Made by a program: the position numbers and the translations under genes
Shown: positions 1 to 11,353 of the stretch, one piece after another
Position numbering within the stretch: position 1 is the first letter of the stretch
Layout: every line of letters starts with the position of its first letter
The notes under the pieces: generated by a model
What the model saw: the letters and a program-made list of their open reading frames with translations, nothing else
What the model was told of the DNA's origin: nothing
The model's database searches: none
Assembly (NCBI GenBank): GCA_026545225.1
Contig: CM048848.1
Span: forward strand, 24,840,806 to 24,904,805
Length of the DNA: 64,000 nt
DNA from: Cornus controversa
Taxonomy: Eukaryota > Streptophyta > Magnoliopsida > Cornales > Cornaceae
Direction of reading: 5' to 3'

Positions 1-213
1 TCAAATTTCTTGATTTTGGGTATGCCACATAGCAGACATCTAAAAGAATTGAAGTTGGAACGCTTTGTGAGTCTAAAGTCTAAAATTAGTGGGTTTGAGT
101 TCATTCATTTTTTTTGTATATATTATCGTTTATTTTGTGTATTGAGGTGTTGTTCTACTATTAATGCATGCTAGGTAGACAGTCATTGTCACTTCCTTTG
201 TTTCCTTGTAATA

Positions 214-2006
214 TTGAACTTGAAAGGAACCTCTAGGGACCCTATATTGACTAGGAACGAAAACATGGACCCAAATGAGAGACAACCTCCCGGACTACCT
301 CCTTTTAATCATGAACAACCACCTCCACCTCCACCTCCTCAAGAAGAGTTGCTTATGGACTTTTACCTTCCGACTACATTTGAAGTACCTTCATGTATTC
401 AATTTCTGGATGTAGCGGCAAATCAATTTGAAATAAAGTCCTCCACCATCAATCTTCTTAATAGCTTCCATGGTCTCCCTAATGAGGATCCATACCAGCA
501 CTTAGATTACTTCCTTTCTGTGTGTTCCACTATCCGTGTACCACACTTTACGGAGGATGATCTAAAGCTGCGTATGTTTCCATTCTCCCTAAAAGATAAA
601 GCTAAAAGTTGGTTCAATTCCTTAGAACCTAACTCAATCCACTCTTAGGCGGAGATGCAAATAGAGTTCTTAAAAAAATACTTCCCAATGGGAAAGACGA
701 GTGATATTCGGAGAGCAACCACCGGATTCACCCAAATTGATCAAGAACAATTTCATGAGATGTGGGAGATATTAAAAGACCTTCTTAAATCTTGTCCGCA
801 TCATGCTGTCCCAAAATGGCTGCTAGTGCAAAGTTTTTATGATGGGGTGAGTGAGCAACATAGACAAATGATAGACTCCGCGTGTGGAGGTGGATACCTT
901 TTGAAAAGCCCCGATGAGGCATGGAAACTTTTTCAAATCCTAAGCAATAATTCAGCTCAACGCTCCTCCACTAGGAAAGAGAAGGCCACCCAACCTTGTA
1001 GAGGAGTGCATGAAATTTCATGGGTAGATGAGGTTGCCATGCAAGTAGAAGCCTTATCCCGAAAAATGGACCTAATCATGAAAAATGGGCTGCCTACTCC
1101 AAGCCAACCTTTCAAAATCAGGAAAGATGTTCATTTTGCTATAGTACTTCACATTTCGTGCGAGATTATCCTATTGCCGGGCAATCTCTCGATTATGCTC
1201 AAGAGCAAGCGAATGCCTTGTACTCTAAACAAATAAATGATCCATATTCAAATACGTACAATCCTGGTTACAAGAATCATCCAGCTTTTTCATGGAAACC
1301 TCAAGAATCAAGTCCCTCTTTTCAAGGGCATAATTCTTTCAATTCCCAATCTCAACAGCCTCAGTATAGGCCGAATCCTCAACCTTACCATCAAAGATCC
1401 AATTACCAACAACCACCACCTCCTCCAAGAAGCCAAGGCTTTGAAGAAAGAGTGATAAGCAATCTTGAGGCTAATACCCGTTTATTGCAAACTCACTCTC
1501 AATCAATCTCTAAGCTCGAAGCTAATGCTCAATCTATAGCTAAGTTAGAAGCTCAAATCGGGCAACTAGCCAATGCCTTAAATAGAAGGGAGGAAGGTAA
1601 GTTGCCGAGTCAACCGGTGGCGAATCCTAAGGGTGTTCATATGATTGAGGATCCATCATCTTCATCTTATAATGCTCCTCCGGAGCAAGTTCAATCAATC
1701 ACCACCTTAAGGAGTGGTAAAGTCATCAATTCCAAAGTAGGGAAGGAAGAGAGAAAGGAATCCCAAGAGCAACCCAAAAATCCAAAAGAATCCCATTTAA
1801 ATCCAAATGTTTTTCCTTTAAATCCAAATGTGCATAACATCCGATTAAATCCAAAAGGAAAGGCAAGTGAAGTTGTGTCGTCATCAATTCCAAATCTTGA
1901 CACTTCTTTTGAACCTCCGGTTCCTTTTCCGCAAAGATTGAAGGAACCTTCTCATTTTGGGAAGCAAGGAGGGAAAATCCAAGACATGATGGAGATCTTC
2001 AAATAA
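214..2006 (+). pseudogene. Athila-1 gag region
   Basis: Gag (nucleocapsid/capsid precursor) region of Athila-1. The retrotransposon gag core is seen as DPYQHLDYFLSVC, then FPFSLKDKAKSWFNSL, then FLKKYFPMGKTS and QSFYDGVSEQHRQMIDSACG, a block order typical of Athila/Tat Gag. It is followed by a Pro/Gln-rich linker, a heptad-like stretch (SISKLEANAQSIAKLEAQIGQL) and ITTLRSGKVI before the protease. The matching blocks in Athila-3 copy II (FHEGLTEANRQMVDASCGG; ITTLRSGKII) confirm the identification. No zinc knuckle was seen, which is common in this group. Treated as a fossil; broken. Confidence 0.85.
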
Positions 2007-2066
2007 GTAAAGATCAATCTCCCTCTCCTTGATGCTATCCGGCAAATTCCCTCCTATGCTAAATTC

Positions 2067-2987
2067 TTGAAGGACTTGTGCACTCAAAAGCACAAATCTA
2101 GGAATAATGCTCCTAAGAAAGTCCTCTTAACTGAGCACATAAGCTCCATTTTCCAACACCAAGCCCTTCCTAAATTCAAAGATCCGAGTGCTCCGACCAT
2201 TTCGTGCACCATCGAAAATCAATCTTTTGAAAAGGCACTTCTTGATTTAGGGGCTAGTGTCAATTTGCTTCCATTCTTAGTTTACCAACAACTAGGTTTG
2301 GGGGAACTTAAGCATACCACAATTGTGTTGCAACTTGCCGAATGATCGGTGAAGCAACCACGTGGCATAATTGAGGATGTAATCATTCAAGTGGACAAAT
2401 TCTACTTTCCGGTGGACTTCATAGTCCTTGACACGGAACCAGTCCAAACTCCAAATTGACATATTCCTGTCATTCTAGGTCATCCATTCTTGGCCACGGC
2501 AAACGCTTGCGTTAATTGCCGAACCGGAGTGATGGACATCTCTTTCGGGAATATGAAAGTCCGCTTGAACATCTTCAATGCTTCCCACCACACATCCGAA
2601 GATGAAAGTGAGTGCTTTTGTGTCGATGTAGTGGAAGACCTTGTTCAAGAAGCACTTCCTTCTATTCTTTCAAAGGATCCTCTAGAGGCATGCCTAAATC
2701 ATTTCAACTGTGACGATTTTGACATTGAGTAATCCATAAGTGAAGTCAACTCCATGCTCGATGTCACTACTGTCATAGATGTGCCTAAATGGAGAGTTTC
2801 GAGAGAACCCTTTCCTCCGTTGGTTAATTTCGTCGCTCCCCATGGAGCGATGAAATTGAAGGACTTAAAAGACGGCTCGTTGTTCAAAGTAAATGGGCAG
2901 CGCTTAAAAGTGTGCATGGATGACCAAGTTACCACCGAATACGTGGATGTCGTCACTTTGACGAATCCCGTATATTTTGACTCGTGA
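2067..2987 (+). pseudogene. Athila-1 protease and integrase-tail remnants
   Basis: The first part is a retroviral-type aspartic protease: LPKFKDPSAPTISCTI, then ALLDLGASVNLLPF, where the Athila group uses DLGAS around the catalytic Asp, then HPFLATANACVNCRTG and MDISFGNMKVRLNIFNA. The second part (about 2754-2987) is the C-terminal tail of integrase, shown by [17 protein letters not shown], with LTNPVYFDS at its end. The same tail appears in Athila-2 (19180-19312) and Athila-3 copy II. Reverse transcriptase and RNase H were not recognised in this copy. Fossil; broken. Confidence 0.82.
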
Positions 2988-3163
2988 GCCGATTCGGACG
3001 TCATGCCATAGACGTGTAAGGTGGCGAAGCCATGGTAGCTATCATGCTTCCATGATGTCCCTTTAATCCAAATTAAATTTTGTATCTAAGCAATTTAGTA
3101 TCTAAGTCCCAAAAGTCCAAGTCCATGAAACAAAACTCAAGCTGACTATTTTTGAGCATCTCG

Positions 3164-3520
3164 ATCGATCGAAGATGAGATCTCGATCAATCGAGATTTC
3201 GATTGATCAAAATTTTGGTCTCGATTGATCGAGATATTGCAGAGAATGTGCCAAGTCCAAAGTCCCGAGAGGTAGTATTCTTCGATAGCACTTCGATAGG
3301 TCATCGATTGATCAAAATTTTGATTGATCGAAGGGAAATTTTGATTGATCGAAGTAAAATTTCGATTGAGCGAAAGAAAGTCTCGATTGATCGAAGGAGA
3401 GATCTCGATCGATCGAAGCAGATCTCAATTGATCGAAGCTGATCTCGATTGATCGAAGTTGGATTTCGATTAATCGAAATCTTGATCAATCGACATGCAT
3501 ATCTCGATCAATCGAGATGC
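3164..3520. repeat. Array of about 15 TCGATTGATCGA palindromic units
   Basis: About fifteen copies of a 12-base near-palindrome, consensus TCGATTGATCGA, usually preceded by TC or TT and followed by AG or AT. In the second half they are spaced about 20 bases apart. The array lies between the end of pol and the leader of the env-like ORF. The same unit recurs in this element's own LTR (7405-7496) and in the LTRs of the unrelated Tekay element (24185-24410, 32110-32337). Confidence 0.92.
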
Positions 3521-3770
3521 ACGCGATGCCTGCACGTGAGCCGAGTTCTTATTTAATTCGTTGGGCTTCCCTCTCATTTCCACATTTCCTCCTTAGACCA
3601 TCCAACTTCCTTCTCCTCTCCGAGCGATTCAGAGCTTCCCCAAGCACCATCCCTGACCATCCACTGTCGTTCGCAGTAGTCCGAGATCTCCGCGAGCACA
3701 CCCGCACTCATCTCTTTGCGGCTGCGAGTTGGGTCTTCATTTTTGTACCGATCATCATCTTCACCTTGAG

Positions 3771-4161
3771 GTAAGTGATGCATGGCTATATTTTGCTTCC
3801 TTTCTCGCTATTTTTGATAGTTTTACGGCGTAATAAACATAGACAGATGTTGTTGGGTGGAATGGTGCACTTGCTATGTTCATAGTGAAATTTTGCAGAT
3901 TTTGGGTGGGGTAGGAATTCATGTAGGGGTAAGATATTGCATTCTCTCTGTTTCAAATGCTTTCTGTACGGTTTGCAACTGTGGCCCTTCGTTTTGATTG
4001 CATCCGCTCAAGCTGCCTCTTTGAGAATGAATTTTTTTGAATACCTGTGTCAGCACCATGGACTAGGACCTCATTTTCATTTTTATTCTTTTATTTTTAT
4101 TCTTAATTTAGCTTTCCTTTTATTTTCTTTTTATTTACGTAATTTTTGGAATAAAGTGCAG
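3771..4161 (+). other. Predicted intron upstream of the Athila-1 env-like ORF
   Basis: A near-consensus donor, CTTGAG/GTAAGTGATG, lies 14 bases before a T-rich tract that ends in an acceptor AAGTGCAG, and the env-like ATG follows at 4176. A spliced subgenomic RNA is a known way for env-like ORFs of plant gypsy elements to be expressed. Similar donors precede the env-like ORFs of Athila-2 (GAAAG/GTAAGAG at 19854) and Athila-3 copy II (ATCAAA/GTAAGTG near 36345 on the minus strand). Prediction from sequence only. Confidence 0.5.
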
Positions 4162-4175
4162 ACTGTTCTGAGATA

Positions 4176-5280
4176 ATGGCGAGGGTGAAAAATGCCCCCG
4201 GTTCTGTTCGAGACGTGCCTGGGCGAGCCTTCCGTTCTCGGAAGTTTCACCCAGAGCAGATTTTTCACTTGGGCGAGTTTGAGAGGCGTCCCGACAGTGC
4301 ATGGACTATCGCCAAGCTTAGGAGGCGTCGCCTCGACCGATTGTGTGTACCTCCCACTGATGTGGCACACGAACGCTTAGTGCAGGTCTTCTACGAGCGC
4401 ATGACCAACTCCTGCATAGCGCTGGACACATTGGAGATGGTCGTAGGCACCACAACGATCACCATTACGCCGAGCCAGATTGCGCAGATGCTCGGCATCC
4501 CTCACCAGCAGCCTCCCGATATGGTTGACCAGGACGGTCGACCGCTTTACAGGGCCGCACTTCAAGCAGACTCTACACTATTTTCCATCATGATGGACAT
4601 GTGTGGTGGGGCGTTCACCACGCCCAGTCACAACTGCACATCCAAATCGATGTGCCCGAGCATATTATGGTTCCTGGACACTGTTCTCATCAAGAACGCG
4701 TGTCCTCTGCAGCACGTGGCAGAGCGTAGGGGCGACCTCCTCTGTTGCCTTTATGCTTTCCACACGGGCATGTGGTTTTCTGTCCCATCGCTGGTATGGG
4801 GGCAGATGTTCAAGGTCTGGGACGACCTCATCAACAACAGGATGAGGTGAGCAGCGAGCTGGCGGCTTCTTTTCCCTTTCCTTGTCGTAGCTTTTCTCAG
4901 TCGTGCCAGTATACCGGTCAGTGATACTGACATTCAGTTGGCACCGCCCACCCACTTCACATCTACGCAATGGGAGCGGGTGAGGTGACACTTAGAGCGA
5001 CAGGACCACCAGGGCGATCCACCAGACGATGTAGATATGGATGCCCCGGTGGAGATGGATGAGGGAGAGCCTGCCGAGGGTGAGTCTGATGATGAGGAGA
5101 TGGAGGAGGAGGAGATGGATATTACTGCAGAGCGGCATGACATCCTAGCGATGGGCTATTCCTGCCTGGCAGCTGATGTTGAGCGGCTCCAGCAGGGTTT
5201 TGACAAGCACGTCCAAGTGACGCAGAGTCAGTTGGAGGGCATCAGATCGGACATTTCATCTCTGGCACAGGGTTAGAGGG
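4176..5280 (+). pseudogene. Athila-1 env-like ORF (putative plant transposon protein domain)
   Basis: This is the extra ORF that Athila elements carry downstream of pol, often called env-like although its function is unproven. It starts MARVKNAPG and contains VQVFYERMTNSC, ITPSQIAQMLGIPHQQPPD, SKSMCPSILWFLDTVLIKNACPLQH and FHTGMWFSVPSLVWGQM. These blocks align by eye with the env-like regions of the other copies in this window (VKVFYQNLMPTH, SIAIAMGYPHECPDD, NHLWFIDVVLLKNVCPIGH, IHFGHWLSFPQIV). The downstream part is acidic, followed by a segment (QSQLEGIRSDISSLAQG) that may form a coiled coil. No clear transmembrane segment or signal peptide is evident. Fossil; broken. Confidence 0.72.
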
Positions 5281-7205
5281 CGATTCTAGATGAGTTCTGA
5301 GCCTTTCGGCAGGACCTGCAGTTCCTGTTCACCGGCCGAGCTTCCACCTCCACCTTTACTCCCACCGAGCCACCACCACCACCACCCACCCTCGAGTAGC
5401 TCTATATAGTTGCACTTACTATTTTACTTTCTGTATTTTCTTTTCTTTCTTTTTCTTTCTTTATGTTTAATAGGCCATGTTGGCCATGTTTTCTTTCTTT
5501 TTCTGAGTATTCCACCTCCATGTATGCTTTGTACTGCACTCATGTTCATATATATGGAATACATTTATCTCTTCTTTTATATCATGTGTTATCTTTCCTG
5601 TCTTTATTTTTGCTTTCTGTCAATATATTTGTTCTCTATACTTTGACTATGTATGTAGTACTACTTGTCTAATTGTTATATGCGATTCAGTTGATGATTT
5701 TTGTTTATTACCGCCTGGTTTCAATTCCCAATACTGTTGAGATTGCTTCAACGCAGTATGGCGTTAATAAAGAAAGGCAGCCCCTTTGCATGCTATACGT
5801 TAGCGTGCCTGGATAGTCAATATCTTATCGCATAGACCTCTTAGACAATTGGGAAACACCAGTTCAGACCCTTAGATGTACAATGATCTTGGCATTGTCT
5901 GTTTGTGCATAATTATTTTATTATGCTCTTTTCATCTACTTTTTGTTCCTTTTAATGCTCGTGGTATCCAGTTGGTGTTTTGTGCAGGTTTTTCTTATTT
6001 GCAGGATGCCCGTTACTGTTGCAATACCATTTTTTTTGTCGCATTCTGCAGTCCCTGTACTTTCTTTCCTTATTCTTCTTGTTCAAACATTGAGGACAAT
6101 GTTGCATATAAGTTTGGGGGTGCGGTATGCTATACCACTTGCATATGCATGCAATGTGCAGTCTTAGTATTGAGTGTCATTGTAGAGAAGTTTTCTTGAT
6201 ATTTTTGCATGCTTGCTATGATGTCTTGCTTTTTAAAGGAAGTTCATTCGAATAAGTGTCCGAGGTAAATGCAGCAGGGAGTTAAGAACTTTAACACTGT
6301 AAATATCCGCACTTTTGCAAGCTATATAGTAGGCTAGAACGGTCTATATTTTTGTCCAAATATGAGCACGATTAAGTTCTTGCCCTAAATTTGTCCTTAA
6401 CCGCACAAATTCGCACTCATGCATTTTAAATTGTGGGGTATAAGTCTGATGGAGAATTTTATAAATTTCGATTTTTATCTGAACAACTTAAAGAATAAGT
6501 TCTTCCGGTTGTTGTAAAAACAAAAAAACAAAAAACATTATAAAATAAATGCAATAAGCCTTCTCACTCAATAAACCGGATTTCTATGCCTCAAAGCATG
6601 GAGTGTTCGCGTATAAGTGTGCAAGGTTGAGCAATAATAAGCGGGTGGCTTGCTTAAGTTCATCGCCTTGTAAGCTCAGTTATTAAGTCTGAGGGGTGTT
6701 TCTTCACCTAATGCCCTAAAACCAATTGGTTTGGGAGTCATTGGCCCAATGCCGCTACATGGGCTTACAAGAAAGCAAAAAGAGCTAAGCATTGCACGGC
6801 CATCTGCACATGAGCAATCATGAATGTTTTGTGATAATGAACAGTTGTGTCGAGCTTTCTCAATGAGTTTTTCTCTTAAAAATAGATTTGTTCTTGTTCT
6901 TCTCCAAATATGACAAAAGCCACGCGTTAGAACGCATGTTCACTTTTCAAAGAGGATTTTGGGGTCGGAATTGGTATGTTTGTTCGGACTGGCCATTATG
7001 TGGGGACCGTCGTTTATTTGTAGCTTGTGAAAGTCCATTTTTGTTAATGACCACATAGTTCTGCAATACTTGTTGCACTTGCCAATTGTGAAATGAACGG
7101 ATGATCGCCCTTCATCTAGCTGATGACTGAGCATGAGTAAATTTTTGTTTAAGATGGTTAATTTCATTTTTGTAATATTGCATTGCTAAGGGACTAGCAA
7201 TATGT
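5281..7205 (+). other. Athila-1 3' untranslated region
   Basis: Long non-coding stretch between the env-like ORF and the 3' LTR. It is T-rich at 5410-5660. At 6088-6125 it holds TTGAGGACAATG followed by AAGTTTGGGGGTGCGG, a purine tract very like the one that abuts the LTR 1.1 kb downstream. The same pair of motifs occurs in the other Athila copies of the window. No coding potential was recognised, and the hydrophobic ORFs here look like composition effects. Confidence 0.7.
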
Positions 7206-7218
7206 AAGTTTGGGGGTG
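7206..7218 (+). promoter_or_regulatory. Polypurine tract of Athila-1
   Basis: AAGTTTGGGGGTG sits directly before the LTR start TGATAAG. It is the expected primer site for plus-strand DNA synthesis. Confidence 0.8.
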
Positions 7219-8546
7219 TGATAAGTGTTCAATTCTATGCATTTGAACCCTCTTTATTGCATATGTTAGTTCCGTTTTTATGATTACCGAGATATGTTTA
7301 TGGTATTTTTGTATTTTTAATGTATTGCAGGTCTTGTAGTAAAAGGAGCAAAGTTTGAAGCTATTTGTAGCTGAAGAGAAAAGTCAAAAATGCAGCCAAA
7401 GGCATCTCGATCAATCGAGATCTCGATTGATCGAGATCTCATTTCGATTGATCGAAATCTCGATCAATCGAGATTCAATCTCGATTGATCGAGATTCTGT
7501 AGAAGCCACTTGCCCACTTGCTCACCTGTTCTCCCACTTGCAACAAAATCCCCCTTTTTGCACGACTTAGGGGGATTGTCTGACTTGAACAAGACCCTTG
7601 GGGACTTTCTTGATATAATGGATATATATATTGATATATATATATATGTATGGTGGGCCCCAAGGTTGGAAAAAGAAGCCATAAAGCACAAAATAGGCCA
7701 TTTTCTCACATATCTCTCACACACATCAAACATATCCAGGGAGAGACATTCGGGAGAGGAAGAGGAAAAGCTGAACCAGACCAAGAAGCTTCATCTTCTT
7801 CATCAATGGAAGAGTGCAAGGCAACCATGAGCAACTAACTCTTCTACTAGGGTGTTGGTTTCAACCCCTAGCCATGTAAACTTGTTCATCTTTGTAGCAC
7901 TTGGGATTTGTAATTCAATGCTGATTATTTAACCTAGTGACCATGTACACTAATACATTTCTTTTATATATTTATTTGATGTTGAGTTTATTCTTGTCTT
8001 AGAGTAGATTCTTTCATGTGTTGTGTTTGTTTGAATAAACCATGCCAAGATAAGGTAATTTGGATGCATGTAGGTTCACTTAGAGAGTAGGGTAATTAGA
8101 TAGTTAGTTAGGTTGAAGAGCTATGCTTGTTGAAGATGGATTATGATAGGTGGACAAACACATTGATCTTTTGATATGTCATTGAGGTCACAAGCCTAAT
8201 GGCATTGTTAGGCATTTAATTAATGAATCCCATGCTTGCTACACTTATGAACATGCGAATGGCTAGTGGTGGAAACCAACCCTAGTTCTCTCTCCCAACT
8301 TTACTCTTTAATTTTATTGTCATTACATTCATGCAATAATTTATAAACAAAAATTCAAAAACCTATTTTTAGGATTAAAGTGGAATTAATCTTTCTTTAA
8401 GACAATTACGACTAGTCCTCGTGGGATCGATACCCTCTATATAGAACCGTATCTACAAAGATTCGTGCTCTTGCGAGTGGTTAAATTATATTTTGATAAA
8501 AAGGGCAAAATTAAGCTTACCATATAATTCGAGTTTAGCCACATCA
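7219..8546 (+). repeat. 3' LTR of Athila-1
   Basis: Begins TGATAAGTGTTC after the purine tract and ends AGCCACATCA; the last ten bases are shared with the 3' LTR of Athila-2 (22104-22113). TATATA-rich sequence near 7617-7650 could hold the promoter. The 3' part has the motif CTCGTGGGATCGATACCCTC, typical of the distal part of Athila LTRs. Its partner is outside the window, so age cannot be estimated. Confidence 0.85.
7405..7496. repeat. Second TCGATTGATCGA array, inside the Athila-1 LTR
   Basis: Five consecutive near-palindromes of the 3164-3520 type (TCTCGATCAATCGAGA and its variants), packed more tightly than in the first array. Confidence 0.9.
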
Positions 8547-9706
8547 CTCACCTTCATCCGTCAAGAAGGTCATATATGATTAAGGCTAAGCCATGGACTA
8601 TTTTTGATTGGCATGGGCCATCTGCCTAACTACTCTAATCTAGGGTGCAGTATGGTTCATCTTCTCTAGGCATAATCCATCAAAGCTCTTAACAATATAT
8701 TGAGTGATTACCATTGTGTAATAATCGCTCTCATGATCACAGAAAACAAGAGAGATTGAGTTTAATAACAACAACTAAATATCTAAGACAAGATAAGAAA
8801 TCATTGAGATTAAATTTACAAGACTTTTATTGCTCAATTCTATAATAAGAATCCTCTGAATTACACAATCTATGCATGTATATAAAGGTCCCCAATAATT
8901 AAAACAATCAAACCATTGATACTTTGTTAGGGCTACATCAAAACCCTAGTGGATGAACTAGCCGCTCATGGTAGAAGAAGAAGCCTCAACTGTTGAAGAA
9001 GAAGGCATCATCTTCATGAATTACGCGTATGACTTCGTTCTCCAATGGCTCTGCAAATATGTTTCTATTCTCTTCTCAGCCCTCTCAAACTCACCAAATC
9101 TCTCTGTAATCTCCCCTCCAATCTCAGGCTCTTATTCTTCACTTTTTTCCCCAAGAGAATACACCAAAGTCCTAATCCAATTAGGAATAAATTAGGGTTT
9201 CCCGCAGCACTAATCAGGTGGGTTTTTCCTGCTGATTTCGGCCCAACTTTTGACCCACTAGAAGTCCGATTTACAAAATTTTTGTGAAGTACAAAAGTGT
9301 GCAGAATCAAATTTTGTTCAACCCATGAGTGAAATTATGTCGATTTGAGGCTCAGACATAAGACTTCTGGCCCATTTTCCAAAACGGGATTAAGACTGTA
9401 TTATGCGCAGATTTGGGCTTCAGGCCCGAAACCTTCTTAAGCAGCTGTAATTCTCTTGGACCTCTTCCTTGGGATGATTTGAGTTGAAATAAATGGTTGA
9501 ATGAATCTCCTTTGATGTAGACTTCATCTAACCATCTTGGATTTCTTCTTTAAAAGCCCAAAAGCTTGGTTTAACTGAAATAATCATTAAGGCCCTGAAA
9601 ATGCAGAAAACACTAAAACCAAAGTAAAATAACAAAATAATCTATCACTAAGAGAATAAAATACTTAAGTTAAGAGGCTAGAATGCGTAACATTCAACGC
9701 AGATCA
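8547..9706 (-). repeat. 3' LTR of Athila-3 copy I
   Basis: On the minus strand it starts TGATCTGCGTTGAATG, immediately after the tract AAGTTTGGGGGTG. It matches 12551-13510 and the LTR at 42979-44355, which fix its family. The remainder of this LTR lies beyond Athila-1, to the left of the window. Confidence 0.85.
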
Positions 9707-9719
9707 CACCCCCAAACTT
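9707..9719 (-). promoter_or_regulatory. Polypurine tract of Athila-3 copy I
   Basis: On the minus strand AAGTTTGGGGGTG abuts the LTR start, the same tract as in Athila-1. Confidence 0.8.
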
Positions 9720-11353
9720 ACATATTGCTAGTCCCTTAGCAATAGAATAAAACAAAACTAAAACAAAGGAAACTAACAAATATTAACTAAACTACCCAAC
9801 TCCAGTTTCGTGGGAGAAACGATTGCATTTAGCATATGCAACAAGCCTTTAAACCCCTACGTTCCCCCTAGTGGACGAGTATAGTCTCGTGAGGGTTTCT
9901 AGAAACGTTACCCACAAACATTCAAAATTCTGTTTCAACATTAATTCAAGAAGAATATTACAATACATAGTTACAAACTTACATTCAAGAATAATTTCAA
10001 CTTTTAAATTTCATAATTCAAATCAATGGTCCCCATGCATAATTCACAACAACATATCTCAAAATAACCAACTCTAGCTCCCTCATGTAAAGTGAACTTG
10101 CAGTCCTCTCATGTAGCATAACCAAGCTTTGAATATATTAAGGCACATACCCCTTCAACTCACTAGCTCCCCTTATTGAAATCATACTTCCCAACATGCA
10201 TACATGACTTTTCATTTTTTTTTCATTCTCTTTTTTTTCATCGCTTTATTGGTGGTGCAATGTCTTGATCTATTAAGCTTTCTGGAAGATCCATGTAGCA
10301 AGCTTTCAGTCAGTGACTCCCAAACTAGATGGCTTTAGGGTACTAGGCTTTAAGATACCCTGAAGACCTAATTACTCGAATCAATTAGGCTACAAATCAA
10401 GACAACCAATGCTCATCTTTTCTCACCATTTCACTTTTGACGCGAACACTCCGTGCTTCCTGAGGCATAGAGGCCCGGTTACTCATGAAAAGGATCAAAT
10501 TGATTTGCTTATTCATCACATTTTTTTTTCTTTTTTTCATTGAAGTCAAGTAAAACACATTATCGGTACTTATTCTCAAGAGATACTAATTAATATCAAG
10601 CATATGTAACTCAATAACTCAAAACCAAAGCTTATACCCCATAAGACTATGCTAGTGTGTTTGTGCACGTAGGGGAACTAAAATCAGTTACTCCAAAACA
10701 TGTTATTGCAAACCATGATTAAAACCACATAATTTAAACCATAGTTTTCAAAAATTTAAAACATACTCAGAAATTGCAAGTTAAGCACCTACATAAGGTA
10801 TTAATCCTTTGAATAATGTCAAAATATTCTATCTAAAAACAAAACAAAAGAAAATAAAAAAAAAAACAAACTAAGAAAATAAAATAAACTAAAATCCTAA
10901 TACGAGAAGAATTTCATAAACTTTTTACGCCATATTGCAATAAAGCACACAAATAGGCATCGCCTCACTCCCAAACTTAAACTGTACATTGTCCCCAATG
11001 TAATATCAATCAAAGCAAAGAGAAGAGTAAGAACGATGTTACCAGAAATTCAGAGTAGTGGAAGGAAAATAGAGCACACCACTAGCATGAAGGCAATGAA
11101 AGCACACCCCCAAACTTGGATGTTTCAATCTGTCAAAACAAACCACTATACCCCAAAGATCAAGTGAAATAGTATGGGTGAAAATAAATATGAAAGAGAA
11201 AAATCCTAAAAAAAAAATAAAATATTTTTTCCATTTGTCATTTTTTTTTTGAGAAATAAAAATCTAATTACAAAAAGAAAAATAAAATTTAAAAAGAAAA
11301 AGAAAAATAAAAACTAAAAATAAAATAAAATACAAAAGATAGATACCTTCCTG
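9720..11353 (-). other. Athila-3 copy I 3' untranslated region
   Basis: Non-coding and A/T-rich, aligning with 33385-34925 of copy II. It holds two further purine tracts, at 10964-10980 and 11105-11116 (AAGTTTGGGGGTGTGC on the minus strand), the first next to a CATTGGGGACAATG-like motif. Poly-A runs fill 11170-11340. No gene is seen. Confidence 0.7.

Larger units (their letters stand above)
1..8546 (+). mobile_element. Athila-1: Athila-type Ty3/gypsy element, broken, enters from the left
   Basis: Retrotransposon of the plant Athila group. In order, the parts recognised are a leader (1-213), gag, aspartic protease, the tail of integrase, a short-palindrome array, an env-like ORF, a long 3' untranslated region with purine tracts, and a 3' LTR that ends in CA. 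The 5' LTR lies outside the window. It is broken in several places and is not expected to be autonomous. The sequence just after its 3' LTR matches the interior of another Athila LTR (compare 43312 onward), so the element was inserted into Athila-3 copy I. Assignment rests on the gag and protease motifs, the AAGTTTGGGGGTG tract and the TGATAAG...CATCA LTR ends. Confidence 0.88.

Noticed and set aside
3164-3520. Possible CRISPR-like array (regular repeats with short spacers)
   Set aside because: The units are palindromic, degenerate and only about 20 bases apart, there are no unique spacers of constant length, and the context is a plant retroelement.
5410-5672. Hydrophobic ORFs that could be read as membrane proteins
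   Set aside because: The T-rich 3' untranslated sequence of Athila-1 gives Phe/Leu-rich frames by composition alone.
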